The notes beneath the pieces were generated by a model. That model saw only the letters and a list, made by a program, of their open reading frames with translations. It did no database searches and was not told where the DNA came from. A stretch of DNA of 64,000 bases from Streptomyces sp. ISL-94. Lineage in GTDB: Bacteria > Actinomycetota > Actinomycetes > Streptomycetales > Streptomycetaceae. The stretch lies in assembly GCF_018614075.1 (NCBI RefSeq), contig NZ_JAGGOZ010000010.1:89127-153126 (forward strand), read 5' to 3'. This document shows positions 17,201-26,510 of this stretch, one piece after another; positions within the stretch are counted from its first letter, which is position 1; each line of letters starts with the position of its first letter. The position numbers and the translations under genes are program-made.

Positions 17201-17379
17201 CCCGCTGCACGGGGCCGTCCCCTCCCCGCCCTTCCCCTCCCCCGGACTCTGCCCGGGCGGGGCCGGGGGCGGAGCCCCGATCCTGAACCCGCACCCAGGC
17301 ACTCAGCCAGGGCAAATCCAGCCCCGCCGGCGATTGAGGCGCGGGGCCCGGGGCGGAGCTCCGCGAGGGGGCGGGCGCG
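17201..17379. repeat. Intergenic repeat element between convergent genes (copy 1)
   Basis: This convergent gap opens with CCGCTGCACGGGGCCGTCCC at 17202, nearly identical to the start of the gap at 20677. Further on it holds CCAGCCCCGCCGGCGATTGA at 17318, a motif that recurs in reverse orientation as CCTCGAACGCCGGGCGGGCT at 20773. Such GC-rich repeats are common between convergent Streptomyces genes and probably act as bidirectional terminators or REP-like elements. Confidence 0.6.
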
Positions 17380-18903
17380 TCAGCGGAGGGTGGTGGCGCG
17401 GTCCTGGCGGTAGGTCGCGACCAGCGCCAGGCAGAGGGCCGCGATCGCAACCCGCCCCGAGGCCTGGAGCAGCGGACCGCGCAGCAGGATGAAGGAGTAG
17501 CCCGCGACCAGCGGGACCACCACCGAGATCAGGCTGCCCGGCGGCGAGCGCCGCGTGGCCCGCTTCGCGTAGCGGCGGTCGACGCGGGCCGACGCGTAGC
17601 CCATGCCCAGCAGCCCCGCACCCATGCCCAGCGGCCCGAAGTCGAGCCACAGTTCCGCCCAGACCGGGGAGGAGAGGTTGGTGTTGACCGTGCCCATCCA
17701 CTGGCCGACCATCACGCCCGTGTCCCTCGGCTTGCCGGACCAGACCGACCGCGGCACCGCGAAGAGGACCGACCCGGCCAGCTGGCGCCCGTAGTAGTGC
17801 CCGGGCCCGGAGTTCGAGAAGGTGATCGTGTTCGCGAACATGCCGATCTGGTCGTAGTCCTTGAGTGCCATCGGCTCCAGGAAGGACGTGGTCTCGACCG
17901 GCCGGTAGTTCTTCTCGTCGTACCGGAAGCGGTCCGCGAACGGGAAGACGAGCAGCGCGATGACCACGGCCATCGACAGCGCCACCCGGTACATCGCCGC
18001 GCTCACCGGGAAGACGGTGAAGAGCATCGCGAACATGACCGTCAGGAACCAGTAGCGCGGGTTCGAGATCGGGTTGTTGACCACCAGGTTGAGGGCGGCG
18101 AGGGCCGACCAGGTGACGATGACCGACACCTTGCGGCGGGCGAACTCCGACGTGATCAGCCAGCGCGTGTAGAGCAGCAGCGACAGCAGCGCCGGCACCG
18201 TGCCGAAGCCGCGCAGCAGCGCCTGGCCCGCCTGGCCGTCGCCGTTGGAGACGCCCGCTTCCTCGATGCCCGCGATGATCTCCTGGCGGCTGGAGAAGAA
18301 GACCGCCGGGCCGCCGAGCTTCATGATGAAGGCCGCGCTGCACACGAAGGAGAGGACCGTGAGCAGTTGGAGGCGCCGCCGGTGCGCCATGACCGGGCGC
18401 GGCTCCTTCTGCGAGCCGCCCGCGCGGCCCGCCGGCCGGTGGCGGGCGAGCAGGACGCCGACGTCGAAGGCGGTGCAGCCGAGCAGCACCAGCCCGATGG
18501 CGGCGGTGAGGTCGGAGCGCGGGCCGACGACGGGTGTCGGGACCTGGCCGAGGACGGCCTGCGCGAGCGGGGCCACGCCCATGGCCATGTAGACGAAGAG
18601 CCAGAAGGAGCCCTGGAGCAGCTTGCGCCGGCTGGTGAGCACCATCGCCGAGAGGCGGGCGCCCGCGTACATGGTGAGCAGGAGCTGGAGCCAGAAGGCC
18701 GCGTCACGGGCGCCGGCGCCGGACTGGACGGCGACGAACAGCGGCAGGAAGACGGTGAATCCGAGGGCGAGCGGGACGGACAGCGCGCGCGCGAGCAGGG
18801 TGCGCGGGGTGGTGACCCGGCCCCATCTCGTCTCGTCCTCGAAGGGGGACGGCACGGGCCGCTTCGCGGGCGGAACGGTGGGCTTGCGTATGTCCGTTGT
18901 CAC
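17380..18903 (-). CDS. Wzy-like polysaccharide polymerase (O-antigen polymerase family)
   Basis: About 507 residues with some 10-12 transmembrane segments (FTVFLPLFVAVQ, LFVYMAMGVAPLA, LTAAIGLVLLGCTAF, GSLISVVVPLVAGYSF) and a long extracytoplasmic loop with charged and aromatic residues (DRFRYDEKNYRPVE and SGPGHYYGRQLAGS). This is the topology of polymerases that join lipid-linked repeat units. The start is GTG at 18903 after a GGGGCGGGGGCGG stretch. It diverges from the acetyltransferase gene and converges on the flippase gene, so it is a separate transcript of the same pathway. Confidence 0.78.
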   Translation of the reverse strand: MTTDIRKPTVPPAKRPVPSPFEDETRWGRVTTPRTLLARALSVPLALGFTVFLPLFVAVQSGAGARDAAFWLQLLLTMYAGARLSAMVLTSRRKLLQGSFWLFVYMAMGVAPLAQAVLGQVPTPVVGPRSDLTAAIGLVLLGCTAFDVGVLLARHRPAGRAGGSQKEPRPVMAHRRRLQLLTVLSFVCSAAFIMKLGGPAVFFSSRQEIIAGIEEAGVSNGDGQAGQALLRGFGTVPALLSLLLYTRWLITSEFARRKVSVIVTWSALAALNLVVNNPISNPRYWFLTVMFAMLFTVFPVSAAMYRVALSMAVVIALLVFPFADRFRYDEKNYRPVETTSFLEPMALKDYDQIGMFANTITFSNSGPGHYYGRQLAGSVLFAVPRSVWSGKPRDTGVMVGQWMGTVNTNLSSPVWAELWLDFGPLGMGAGLLGMGYASARVDRRYAKRATRRSPPGSLISVVVPLVAGYSFILLRGPLLQASGRVAIAALCLALVATYRQDRATTLR

Positions 18904-19000
18904 TGCCGCCCCCGCCCCAAGTCCCTGATCCGGGCGCAGTCTAGTCTGAGCGGGCCGTGCCCGGGGAGGCGCCGGCGCGGGTGCACGAGGGGGGCGACAG

Positions 19001-19540
19001 GTGCGTGATCTTCCTTCCTTCACGCTGGCCGGATACGACAAGGGGCGCGGGCTGCTGACGCAGGCGCTCTGGTTCGCCGTGATGAACACGCTGTTCATGA
19101 GCTGGTTCTGTCCGGCGCGGCTGCGGGTCGCGCTGCTGCGTGCCTTCGGAGCGCGGATCGGCGAGGGCGTGCTGATCCGGCACAAGGTGCGGGTGCTGTG
19201 GCCGTGGAAGCTGACGGTCGGGGACCACACCTGGATCGGCGAGGGCGCCTGGCTGCTGAACCTGGAGCCGGTGACGATCGGTTCGCACGTGTGCCTCTCG
19301 CAGGAGGCCCTGCTGTGTACCGGCTCGCACGACCACCGGGCCGCCGGCTTCCGCTACCGCAACGCGCCGATCACGGTCGAGGACGGCGCGTGGGTGGCGG
19401 TACGGGCGACCGTGCTGGCCGGGGTGACCGTGGGCCGCTGCGCGGTCGCGGGTGCGGGGGCCGTCGTGCACAAGGACCTGCCGGAGCTGACCCTGCAGAC
19501 CCAGGACGGGCGGCGCCGCCCGGTGGAGGAGCCCCGGTGA
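19001..19540 (+). CDS. WcaF-like O-acetyltransferase (left-handed beta-helix)
   Basis: A 179-residue hexapeptide-repeat acetyltransferase that would O-acetylate a sugar of the polysaccharide. Hexapeptide turns such as IGEGVLIRH, VGDHTWIGEGAWL, IGSHVCLSQEA and VLAGVTVGRCAVAGAGAVV are clear, and the catalytic His lies in TGSHDHR. The sequence resembles WcaF of colanic acid clusters. GTG at 19001 follows GGGGGG at seven bases. The stop overlaps the start of the next glycosyltransferase (GTGA). Confidence 0.88.
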   Translation: MRDLPSFTLAGYDKGRGLLTQALWFAVMNTLFMSWFCPARLRVALLRAFGARIGEGVLIRHKVRVLWPWKLTVGDHTWIGEGAWLLNLEPVTIGSHVCLSQEALLCTGSHDHRAAGFRYRNAPITVEDGAWVAVRATVLAGVTVGRCAVAGAGAVVHKDLPELTLQTQDGRRRPVEEPR

Positions 19541-20667
19541 GTGCCGCGCTGAAAGTCCTGCACGCCGTCACCCTGCACTCCCCCTCGCACGCCTTCGGCG
19601 GGCCGGTCCGGGTCGCGCTGAACCTGGCCAAGGGGCTGCGTGCGCGCGGCCACGAGGCGCGGCTGCTGGCGCTGGGCGAGGGCTTCCCGGCTCCCTGGCC
19701 GACCTCCGTGGAGGGCGTCCCGGCCACGCTCTTCCCGGCGCGGCGGCTGCTGCCGCTGGGCTTCAGCGGCATGACCTCGCCGGCCCTGCTGGCTTCGGCG
19801 GGCCGCCTGGTGCGGGACGCGGATGTGGTCCACGTCCACCTCGCGCGGGACCTGGTGACCCTGCCGGTGGCACTGGCGGCGCTGCGGGCGGGCAAGCCGC
19901 TGGTGCTGCAGACCCACGGCATGGTGGACCCGAGCGAGAAGCTGCTGGCCAAGGTGCTGGACGCGGTGGCCGTACGCCGGCTGCTGCGCGGGGCGGACGC
20001 GGTGCTGTACCTGACCCCGTATGAACGCGAGGGCCTGGACGCGGTGGTCGGCGCCCCGCTGGCGAACGCGGTCCGCCTGGTCAACGGCACTCCGGCACAG
20101 GAGGAGCGGCCTGCCCTGAGCGGGCCGCCGCGCATCCTGTACTCGGCGCGCCTGCAGGCCCGCAAGCGGCCGGTGGACTTCGTGGACGCGGCCCCGGAGG
20201 TCCTCGCGGCGCACCCGGAGGCGCAGTTCGTGGTCGCGGGCCCGGACGAGGGCGAGCTGGCGGCGGTCCGGGCCCGGATCTCGGCGCTCGGCCTCTCGTC
20301 CCGCTTCACGGTGCCGGGAGCCCTGTCCAGCGCGGAGGTCCTGGCGGAGCTGCGGCGGGCGCACGTCTACGTACTGCCCTCCGTGGACGAGCCGTTCCCG
20401 ATGTCGGTGCTGGAGGCACTGTCGGTGGGGGTCCCGCCGGTGGTGACCCACTCGAACGGGCTGGCCCGGGACATCGCGGCCTCCGGAGCCGGCCGTGCGG
20501 TCGATCCCGGGCCGGGGGGTGTCGCTTCAGCCGTCCTCGCGCTGCTGGACCCGGCGGTCAACGAAGCCGCGTCGCGCGCTGCGCGCAAGCTCGCCGCCGA
20601 GTCCTTCTCAATGGAGGCCGTCCTGGACGCGCTGCTCCCGGTGTACGGAGGAGCGGTGCGGCGGTAG
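19537..20667 (+). CDS. Glycosyltransferase family 4
   Basis: A 376-residue GT-B enzyme. The N-terminal domain begins LKVLHAVTLHSPSHAFGGP; the donor domain has RILYSARLQARKRPVDFVDA, QFVVAGPDEGEL and the E-x7-E region DEPFPMSVLEALSVG. It adds a hexose-type sugar to the growing repeat unit, donor unknown. GTGA coupling to the acetyltransferase gene and a good GGAGGAG site inside that gene show they are co-expressed. Together with the enzyme at 12997 it is one of only two elongating glycosyltransferases seen in the region. Confidence 0.9.
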   Translation: MSAALKVLHAVTLHSPSHAFGGPVRVALNLAKGLRARGHEARLLALGEGFPAPWPTSVEGVPATLFPARRLLPLGFSGMTSPALLASAGRLVRDADVVHVHLARDLVTLPVALAALRAGKPLVLQTHGMVDPSEKLLAKVLDAVAVRRLLRGADAVLYLTPYEREGLDAVVGAPLANAVRLVNGTPAQEERPALSGPPRILYSARLQARKRPVDFVDAAPEVLAAHPEAQFVVAGPDEGELAAVRARISALGLSSRFTVPGALSSAEVLAELRRAHVYVLPSVDEPFPMSVLEALSVGVPPVVTHSNGLARDIAASGAGRAVDPGPGGVASAVLALLDPAVNEAASRAARKLAAESFSMEAVLDALLPVYGGAVRR

Positions 20668-20799
20668 GGGCCGGAGCCGCTGCGCGGGGCCGTCCCCTGC
20701 CCGCCCTTCCGCCTCCCCCCAGACTCCGTCCGGGGGACCCCCACCCGGGTTCTGCCCGGCACCGGCCCCGGTCCTCGAACGCCGGGCGGGCTGAATCGA
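20668..20799. repeat. Intergenic repeat element between convergent genes (copy 2)
   Basis: Begins with CCGCTGCGCGGGGCCGTCCC at 20677, matching copy 1 at 17202 with one base difference. It also contains a 32-base hairpin-forming element at 20712-20743 built around AGACTCCGTCCGGGGGACC, which recurs in reverse near the right end of the window, and the CCTCGAACGCCGG motif at 20773. Confidence 0.6.
20712..20743. repeat. 32-base hairpin element, second type
   Basis: Core AGACTCCGTCCGGGGGACC flanked by C runs; recurs in reverse at 63892-63923 with small run-length differences. Confidence 0.75.
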
Positions 20800-21018
20800 T
20801 CAGATGACGTCGCGGCGGCGTTCCTCCACCACCGGGATCGCGCCCGCCGCGCGACGGCGCTTGAGGACGCTGGAGTACACGGCGAGGCCGATGGCTCCCG
20901 CCGCCATCATGATGAGGCCGACCAGGTCGAGGTCGACGCTGCGCATCTCCCAGTCGGTGGCGAAGGTGAGGATGGCCCCCACCACGATCAGGCCGATGCA
21001 GCCGCCCAGGCCGCTCAT
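20800..21018 (-). CDS. Small DUF6458-type membrane protein
   Basis: A 72-residue protein with two hydrophobic helices (CIGLIVVGAILTFA and VGLIMMAAGAIGLAVYS) and a basic C-terminal tail. The phrase GAILTFATDWEMRSVDLDLVG is characteristic of the DUF6458 family of actinobacteria. The ATG at 21018 is preceded by GGAGG. Function is unknown. Confidence 0.75.
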   Translation of the reverse strand: MSGLGGCIGLIVVGAILTFATDWEMRSVDLDLVGLIMMAAGAIGLAVYSSVLKRRRAAGAIPVVEERRRDVI

Positions 21019-21081
21019 AGGACTCGCCTCCGGATGCCGGTGTCGTAGTCGCGTACTGCACGCGGGTACCCCGCCCCGGCA

Positions 21082-21132
21082 CACGAAAACGCCCCCGGGC
21101 ACCGGCAGTCCGGCCGCTGGGGCGTTCTCGTG
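21082..21132 (-). terminator. Hairpin terminator
   Basis: Arms CACGAAAACGCCCC and GGGGCGTTCTCGTG pair with a single mismatch, starting 14 bases past the stop of the leftward lipoprotein gene. Confidence 0.7.
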
Positions 21133-21145
21133 GGGCCATGGCCCC

Positions 21146-21823
21146 CTACGCGGGGATCCAGGCGTAGCAGCCCGTCGAGTTGAACTCGGCCGTGCCCGCC
21201 GGGATCGTGGCCGTGATCTTGTCCCCCGGCTTGGGCGGGGTCTCCGGGCCCGAGGCCAGGATCGCGCCGTCCTTGCCCTTCGCCTCCCACGTGCAGGTGG
21301 TGGCCTGCGTCAGCGCGCGGTAGGCGCCCGGCGCGGGCGACTGGCGGGCGCCCTCGGGGAAGCCCTTCTCGGCCGCCGCGAGGATCGGCTTCTGCTCCGG
21401 GCACAGCAGGTTGATCGCGTCCTTCGCGCCCGCGATCTCCCCGGTGATGACGGCTCCGGTCGCCGCGTCCTTGTCGCGCTTCGCGGTGCGCTCCACGCGC
21501 TGGCAGGCTTCCTGGCCGCTCTGGAGGACGGCCGCCGGGTCCATCTTCTCCGGCACCCGCCCGCTCAGGTACTTCTTTTCCTCCGCCGTGAAGCTTCCCG
21601 TCTTCGGGGTGAGCTTCGCGTCGGGCAGGACGGGGCCGGTCGGCTTCGCGGCCGGGTCGGCCGACGGCTGCGGGGTGTCCGCCGGGTCGGGGGCCGGTGA
21701 GGCGGCCGGGGGCTTGGCCTTCGCCTCCGCACCGGAGTCGGCCTTGTCCCCGCCGGAACTGCAGGCGGTCAGCGTCAGGGCGGCGGCCAGCAGGACAGCA
21801 GCCGCTGCGGAGCGTCGGTACAT
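21146..21823 (-). CDS. Secreted lipoprotein of unknown function
   Basis: A 225-residue protein with a standard lipoprotein signal (LTLTACSSG at residues 16-24), a Pro/Ala-rich linker to about residue 68, and a globular domain with four Cys (ACQRVE, LLCPEQ, TTCTWE, GCYAWIPA) that probably form two disulfides. No family is recognised. It has its own terminator and lies beside the LamG protein gene on the same strand. Confidence 0.7.
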   Translation of the reverse strand: MYRRSAAAAVLLAAALTLTACSSGGDKADSGAEAKAKPPAASPAPDPADTPQPSADPAAKPTGPVLPDAKLTPKTGSFTAEEKKYLSGRVPEKMDPAAVLQSGQEACQRVERTAKRDKDAATGAVITGEIAGAKDAINLLCPEQKPILAAAEKGFPEGARQSPAPGAYRALTQATTCTWEAKGKDGAILASGPETPPKPGDKITATIPAGTAEFNSTGCYAWIPA

Positions 21824-21932
21824 CGGATGGCTCCCGTACTTACTGGGGTGGTGGGACAGGCGTGCGGGGCCCGGCCGGGAAGGCCGGACCCCGCACGCCG
21901 TGAGGTGGTGACTCGGTTCCCTGTTCCTGCGG

Positions 21933-24719
21933 CTACTTCGCGCCGAAGGTCAGGACCAGCTGCGGAGCGCCCTCCGCCGCCGTGGACTCCGAGGACCAGA
22001 TCCACAGCGGGTCGCTGCCCGAGCCCGTGAGGCCCAGGCTGTAGCTGGTGCCCAGCACCGCGGAGAGCGCGGCGGTGTCCAGCGGTACGTTCTGGACCGC
22101 CGAGCCGTCCGGTACGCCCGTGAGGGTGCCGAGCGGGGTGGTGCCGAGGGTGGGCTTGGTGTTGAAGGTGGTGCCCGCGCCGCTCCAGGTGCCGGTGACC
22201 GGAACCACGGAGACCTTGTCGACGGTGCCGGCGCCCGTCTGCGTGTTCGTCTTGACCTGGAGGGACGCGGACTTCAGGACCTGGCCGGCCGGAGCGGCCG
22301 GGAGGCTGAAGCGCAGGTACGCCTCGTACGCCGAGGTGCCGCGCACCGCGAGCGAGGTGGACGTGCCGTAGGCGGTGCTCGGGGCGCCCTGGTTGATGTA
22401 GGTGTCCTCGGTCGCCTTGACCGTGGAGACCGTGTCGGTCGGGGCGCCGGCCAGGTCGAAGTGGTTCTTGACCTGGGTCGCGGTGAGCGCCGACGGGTAG
22501 ACGGCCGTCTCGTCGATCTGCCCGGCGAAGTAGTTGCTCGTCGGGCGGTTCGGCCAGCTCGCCAGGGTGTCGCCGCCGACGTGCCAGTAGCCCGCGTAGG
22601 CCTGGGTGCTGGTCGCCTTGTCAGTACCCTTGTTCTGGCCGTCGACGTACAGGGTGATGCCGCCGGGGCCCTGGGTGCCGACCACGTGGTGCCACTTGTT
22701 GTCGTTGTACGTGTCCAGCAGACCGGTGGCGACGGTCTTGGTGGAGCCGTTGTAGACGCCGAAGACCAGGCGACCGGTGTTGGTCATGTAGAGCTGCCGG
22801 TCGTACGAGGTGCTGCTGCGGCTGGTGTTGTTGCCGAAGCCGATCAGCTTGCCGCCGCGGGTGGTGCTCGTCTTGAACCAGGTCTCGATGGTGAACGTGC
22901 TGCCGACCGTCTGGCGGTGGTCGCTGTACACCTGCTGGCTGGTGCCGTTGAAGCCCATGGCGGTGCTGGAGCCGGAGACGGCGCCGGGCGACTGGCGCAG
23001 GGCCGGGGCGTTGAGCTGGAGGCCGCTGGTGTTGCCGCTGACCGAGCCGTCGGCGACGTACGGGCTGACCGTGTCGTCGTAGCGCCAGTACAGCTGGGCG
23101 CCGTCGGCGCGGACCTGGTTCGGGTACGCCTGGACCGCGCTCGGGACCGTCGCCGAGGCGGTGGCCGACAGGGCGCTGGTGTTGCCCGCGGCGTCCGTCG
23201 CCGTCACGCGGTAGGTGTACGTCTGGCCGGCCTTGACCGTGGTGTCGACCCAGGAGGCCTGCGGGCGCTCCCACTCCAGCGAGCTCGCGCTCACGGTGGC
23301 GATCGGGGTGGCCGAGCCGTTGCGGTAGATGCGGTACGTCAGCTTGCTGTCGTCCGCGTCGTAGCTGGTGCGCCAGCGGACCTGCGCCTCGCCGGGCTTG
23401 ACGCTCGCGGCGCTGGCCACCGGGGTGGTCGGGGCACCGCGGTCGCCGGTGGAGGCGAAGCGGGTTAGGCCCCACTGCGCCTTGCCGTTGATGAGGGTGA
23501 ACTCACCGCCGATCCACAAGTACTTGACGTCGTTCTTCTCCGCCACGGCCATGACGCGCGGGCCGATGCCCTCGGTTCCGTCCATGCCGTCGTTGGCCGT
23601 GGGGTGCCAGCCGAGCTTGCCCGGGCCGCGCACGAAACCGTCCACGGGCGCGGGGGCGGCGCCTTCGTGGTTGGTGGGCTGGGCCAGCAGGAAGTTCCGC
23701 TTGCCGTCGGGGAACTCCAGCTCGGTGGAGCAGTCGTGCGCGTGCGAGGAGCTGTAGAGCACGCCCTGGTACGGCAGCACGAACTGGGTGGCGCCGAGGC
23801 AGCGGTCGCGCCACTTCTCGCTGAAGTCGCTCAGACGCAGGCCGATGCGGCCGTCGAAGACGCCGCCGCCGGAGCCCTCGTTGCCCGTGTAGAAACCGCC
23901 GTTGTCGTCGGTGGAGATGTCCTTGACGACCGAGTTCGACGGGATGTTGGTGTACGTCTTGGCGACGGCGCCGGTGGTGGAGTCGACCACCGCCAGCGCG
24001 TGCGTGGTGGAGCCGTTGACGGCGAAGAAGTCGCCGCCGAGCAGGACGTGCTTCCCGTCCGGGGTGACCTCGATCGCGCGGCCCGGCTCGTCGGCGTTGG
24101 CCTTGAAGGGCTTGATCGCGCCGGTGGAGGCGTCGACCGCGGCGAACCGCTCGCGGGTCTGGCCCTCGACGGCGCCGAAGTCGCCGCCCGCGTAAAGGGT
24201 GTCGTCGGTGACGGCGAGCGCGCGCACGGTGGCGGAGAAGCTCGGGTGGAACGCGGCCTTGGGGGTGCAGCTCGCGATGTCGATGGCGGCGACGCTGGAG
24301 ACCGGGGTGCCGTTGACGGCCCCGAAGTAGCCGCCCGCGTAGAGGGTCTTCTGGTCCTTCGAGACGACCAGTGTGCGGACGGTCGCGGTGCCGTCTCCGA
24401 CGGTGAAGGCGAGCTTGCACGAGGTGGGGTTGCCCGTCGCGGCGTCCAGCGCGGCGAAGTTCACGGCTTCCTGCTCGGTACCGGCGGTGCCATCGGGCGG
24501 ACGGACGGCGGAGAAGGTGCCGCCGGCGAAGACAATGCCGTTCGCCTGGGCCATCGCCCACACAACGCCATTCGTCTGCCACGTGGGCAGTTCGTCGGCC
24601 GTGAATGCCACCGGCGCGGTGATGGCCGACGCCTGAGGCATCAGCACCAGGCCTATACCGGTGCCGGCACCGGCCAGTGACAGGACGAGGGCGGCAGTCA
24701 GCCCTCTGGATCTACGCAT
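21933..24719 (-). CDS. Large secreted LamG / fibronectin III / DNRLRE protein
   Basis: A 928-residue secreted protein with a Sec signal ending MPQASA. Residues 40-440 form a repeat-built, propeller-like region with recurrent GG(D/T/Y)F motifs (FAGGTFSAV, YAGGYFGAV, YAGGDFGAV, LLGGDFFAV, WIGGEFTLI). A fibronectin III domain lies at about 445-540 (AQVRWRTSYDADDSKLTYRIYRN), a LamG/concanavalin-like domain at about 560-750 (FTIETWFKTS, WHHVVGTQGPGGITLYVDG) and a DNRLRE/CBM96-type domain from about 760 (EDTYINQGAPSTAYG, AYLRFSLP). It is likely a glycan-binding surface or matrix protein; its place within the polysaccharide region supports that. Confidence 0.85.
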   Translation of the reverse strand: MRRSRGLTAALVLSLAGAGTGIGLVLMPQASAITAPVAFTADELPTWQTNGVVWAMAQANGIVFAGGTFSAVRPPDGTAGTEQEAVNFAALDAATGNPTSCKLAFTVGDGTATVRTLVVSKDQKTLYAGGYFGAVNGTPVSSVAAIDIASCTPKAAFHPSFSATVRALAVTDDTLYAGGDFGAVEGQTRERFAAVDASTGAIKPFKANADEPGRAIEVTPDGKHVLLGGDFFAVNGSTTHALAVVDSTTGAVAKTYTNIPSNSVVKDISTDDNGGFYTGNEGSGGGVFDGRIGLRLSDFSEKWRDRCLGATQFVLPYQGVLYSSSHAHDCSTELEFPDGKRNFLLAQPTNHEGAAPAPVDGFVRGPGKLGWHPTANDGMDGTEGIGPRVMAVAEKNDVKYLWIGGEFTLINGKAQWGLTRFASTGDRGAPTTPVASAASVKPGEAQVRWRTSYDADDSKLTYRIYRNGSATPIATVSASSLEWERPQASWVDTTVKAGQTYTYRVTATDAAGNTSALSATASATVPSAVQAYPNQVRADGAQLYWRYDDTVSPYVADGSVSGNTSGLQLNAPALRQSPGAVSGSSTAMGFNGTSQQVYSDHRQTVGSTFTIETWFKTSTTRGGKLIGFGNNTSRSSTSYDRQLYMTNTGRLVFGVYNGSTKTVATGLLDTYNDNKWHHVVGTQGPGGITLYVDGQNKGTDKATSTQAYAGYWHVGGDTLASWPNRPTSNYFAGQIDETAVYPSALTATQVKNHFDLAGAPTDTVSTVKATEDTYINQGAPSTAYGTSTSLAVRGTSAYEAYLRFSLPAAPAGQVLKSASLQVKTNTQTGAGTVDKVSVVPVTGTWSGAGTTFNTKPTLGTTPLGTLTGVPDGSAVQNVPLDTAALSAVLGTSYSLGLTGSGSDPLWIWSSESTAAEGAPQLVLTFGAK

Positions 24720-24966
24720 GAGCCCCCCAGGGCAAGTGCCCGGTTTTGATGGCTGGAACTATCCGAACAGCCATATGTACGGGGGCAGACTAAGGCTCGT
24801 GCGAAGGCTCGGTCCCCTCACTTGACCCATTGCATACCAACTTGGAATCAACAGGGTTCAACACGGAGGGTGCACTACGGACATACGGCAGGTTTGCCCC
24901 GGCCGCACCCGCAGAGAGCTGCGCGAATGACCGGGACACGGCAAATCGTAGGCGAAATACAAGGCC

Positions 24967-25980
24967 TCAGCGATCGATGCGGACCGTAGCGCCCGCCAGT
25001 TGGTCCTCGACTTGGCGGATGTCGGCGTCGACCATGATCCTCGCCAATTCGGCCACCAGGACCGTCGGCTTCCAGCCAAGCAGGTCATGGGCCTTGGAAG
25101 CGTCGCCGATGAGCGCGTCGACCTCGCTGGGGCGCTCGTACTTGGGGTCGTAGCGAACGTGCTCTTTCCAGTCCAGACCGGCGTGGCCGAAGGAGGCCTC
25201 GACGAACTCGCGGACGGTCGCGGCGACGCCGGTGGCGACGACGTAGTCGGTGGGCTCGTCCTGCTGGAGCATCCGCCACATGGCGTCCACGTACTCGGGG
25301 GCGTAGCCCCAGTCGCGGACGGCGTCGAGGTTGCCGAGGTAGAGCTTCTCCTGGAGGCCGGCCTTGATGCGGGCGACGGCGCGGGTGATCTTGCGGGTCA
25401 CGAAGGTCTCGCCGCGGCGCGGGGACTCGTGGTTGAAGAGGATCCCGTTCACCGCGAACATGCCGTAGGCCTCGCGGTAGTTCACCGTCGTCCAGTACGC
25501 GAACACCTTCGCGGCGCCGTACGGGCTGCGGGGGTGGAACGGGGTCTGCTCGTTCTGCGGGGGCGGGGTGGCGCCGAACATCTCGGAGGAGGAGGCCTGG
25601 TAGATGCGGGTGTCGATGCCGCTGGCCCGGATGGCCTCCAGCAGCCGCAGCGCGCCGAGCCCGGTCACGTCGCCGGTGTACAACGGCGCGTCGAAGGACA
25701 CCCGGACATGCGACTGCGCGCCGAGGTTGTAGACCTCGTCGGGCCGTATCTCACGGAGCAGGTTCACCAGGGCAACACCATCGGACAGATCGGCGTGGTG
25801 AAGCACGAAGGACCGGTTCACGGTCTGCGGGTCCTGATAAATGTGGTCGATCCGCTCCGTGTTGAAGCTGGAGGACCGCCGCACGAGCCCGTGCACCGTG
25901 TAGCCCTTGGAGAGCAGGAGCTCGGCGAGGTACGAGCCGTCCTGTCCGGTGACGCCGGTGATCAGTGCGGTCTTGCCCAT
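24967..25980 (-). CDS. gmd: GDP-mannose 4,6-dehydratase
   Basis: Converts GDP-D-mannose to GDP-4-keto-6-deoxymannose, first step to GDP-L-fucose. An extended SDR: the NADP motif is [11 protein letters not shown], the active site has ASSSEMFG and SPYGAAK (Tyr and Lys), and [12 protein letters not shown] and [16 protein letters not shown] are diagnostic for Gmd. The start is ATG at 25980 with GGGGGACC upstream, giving 337 residues. The gene diverges from fcl across a 566-base region with repeats. GDP-mannose must come from enzymes encoded elsewhere. Confidence 0.95.
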   Translation of the reverse strand: MGKTALITGVTGQDGSYLAELLLSKGYTVHGLVRRSSSFNTERIDHIYQDPQTVNRSFVLHHADLSDGVALVNLLREIRPDEVYNLGAQSHVRVSFDAPLYTGDVTGLGALRLLEAIRASGIDTRIYQASSSEMFGATPPPQNEQTPFHPRSPYGAAKVFAYWTTVNYREAYGMFAVNGILFNHESPRRGETFVTRKITRAVARIKAGLQEKLYLGNLDAVRDWGYAPEYVDAMWRMLQQDEPTDYVVATGVAATVREFVEASFGHAGLDWKEHVRYDPKYERPSEVDALIGDASKAHDLLGWKPTVLVAELARIMVDADIRQVEDQLAGATVRIDR

Positions 25981-26141
25981 GTCGGGTCCCCCTGGGGTTC
26001 GTTGCTGTTCGTTGTCATGAGCGGGACTCGCCCCACCCGTGCCGGTCCCCGCCGGGGGTTCACGGTGCGGGCCCGCGCCCGGGACTGGATGCGTACCGTA
26101 CACGTCCGGCCCCGACCACCCGGCGTCTGCACCCCCGGGGC

Positions 26142-26248
26142 CGGGTGTGTGCCGGGGCGCCCCCGCAGGGCGCCGAACGCTGTGCCGCTTTCACTCTCCG
26201 CCCCCTGGCCACGTTCGGCGCCCGAGGAGGTGCCCCGGCACACACCCG
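26142..26248. repeat. 107-base imperfect inverted repeat
   Basis: Outer arms of 17 bases, CGGGTGTGTGCCGGGGC at 26142-26158 and its exact complement at 26232-26248, enclose inner arms GGCGCCGAACG at 26169-26179 and CGTTCGGCGCC at 26212-26222. The structure could form a long two-part hairpin in RNA or be a small non-autonomous mobile element. Confidence 0.65.
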
Positions 26249-26295
26249 TCCCCGGCGATGCCGACGCCCGCCGGGCGGCCACCGCCACGCCGGGC

Positions 26296-26510
26296 CCGGA
26301 CCGGCAAGGCCCCGACCGGCAAGGCCCGGACCGACAGGGCCACCGGCAAGGCCCGGACCGGCAGGGCCCCGACCGGCAAGGCCCGGACCGACAGGGCCAC
26401 CGGCAAGGCCCGGACCGGCAGGGCCCCGACCGACAGGGTCCGGACCGGCAGGGTCCGGACCGGCAGGGTCCGGACCGGCAGGGTCCGGACCGGCAGGGTC
26501 CGGACTGCTG
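26296..26510. repeat. 15-base minisatellite upstream of fcl
   Basis: Fourteen head-to-tail units of the form CCGGACCGGCAGGGT, two of them shortened to 12 bases, plus a partial unit. The left part has a higher-order 57-base period (15+15+15+12), and the right end has four identical copies in a row. It ends about 36 bases before the fcl ATG. Confidence 0.9.

Noticed and set aside
26296..26510. CRISPR array
   Set aside because: The units are contiguous 15-mers with no spacers, and no cas gene is present.
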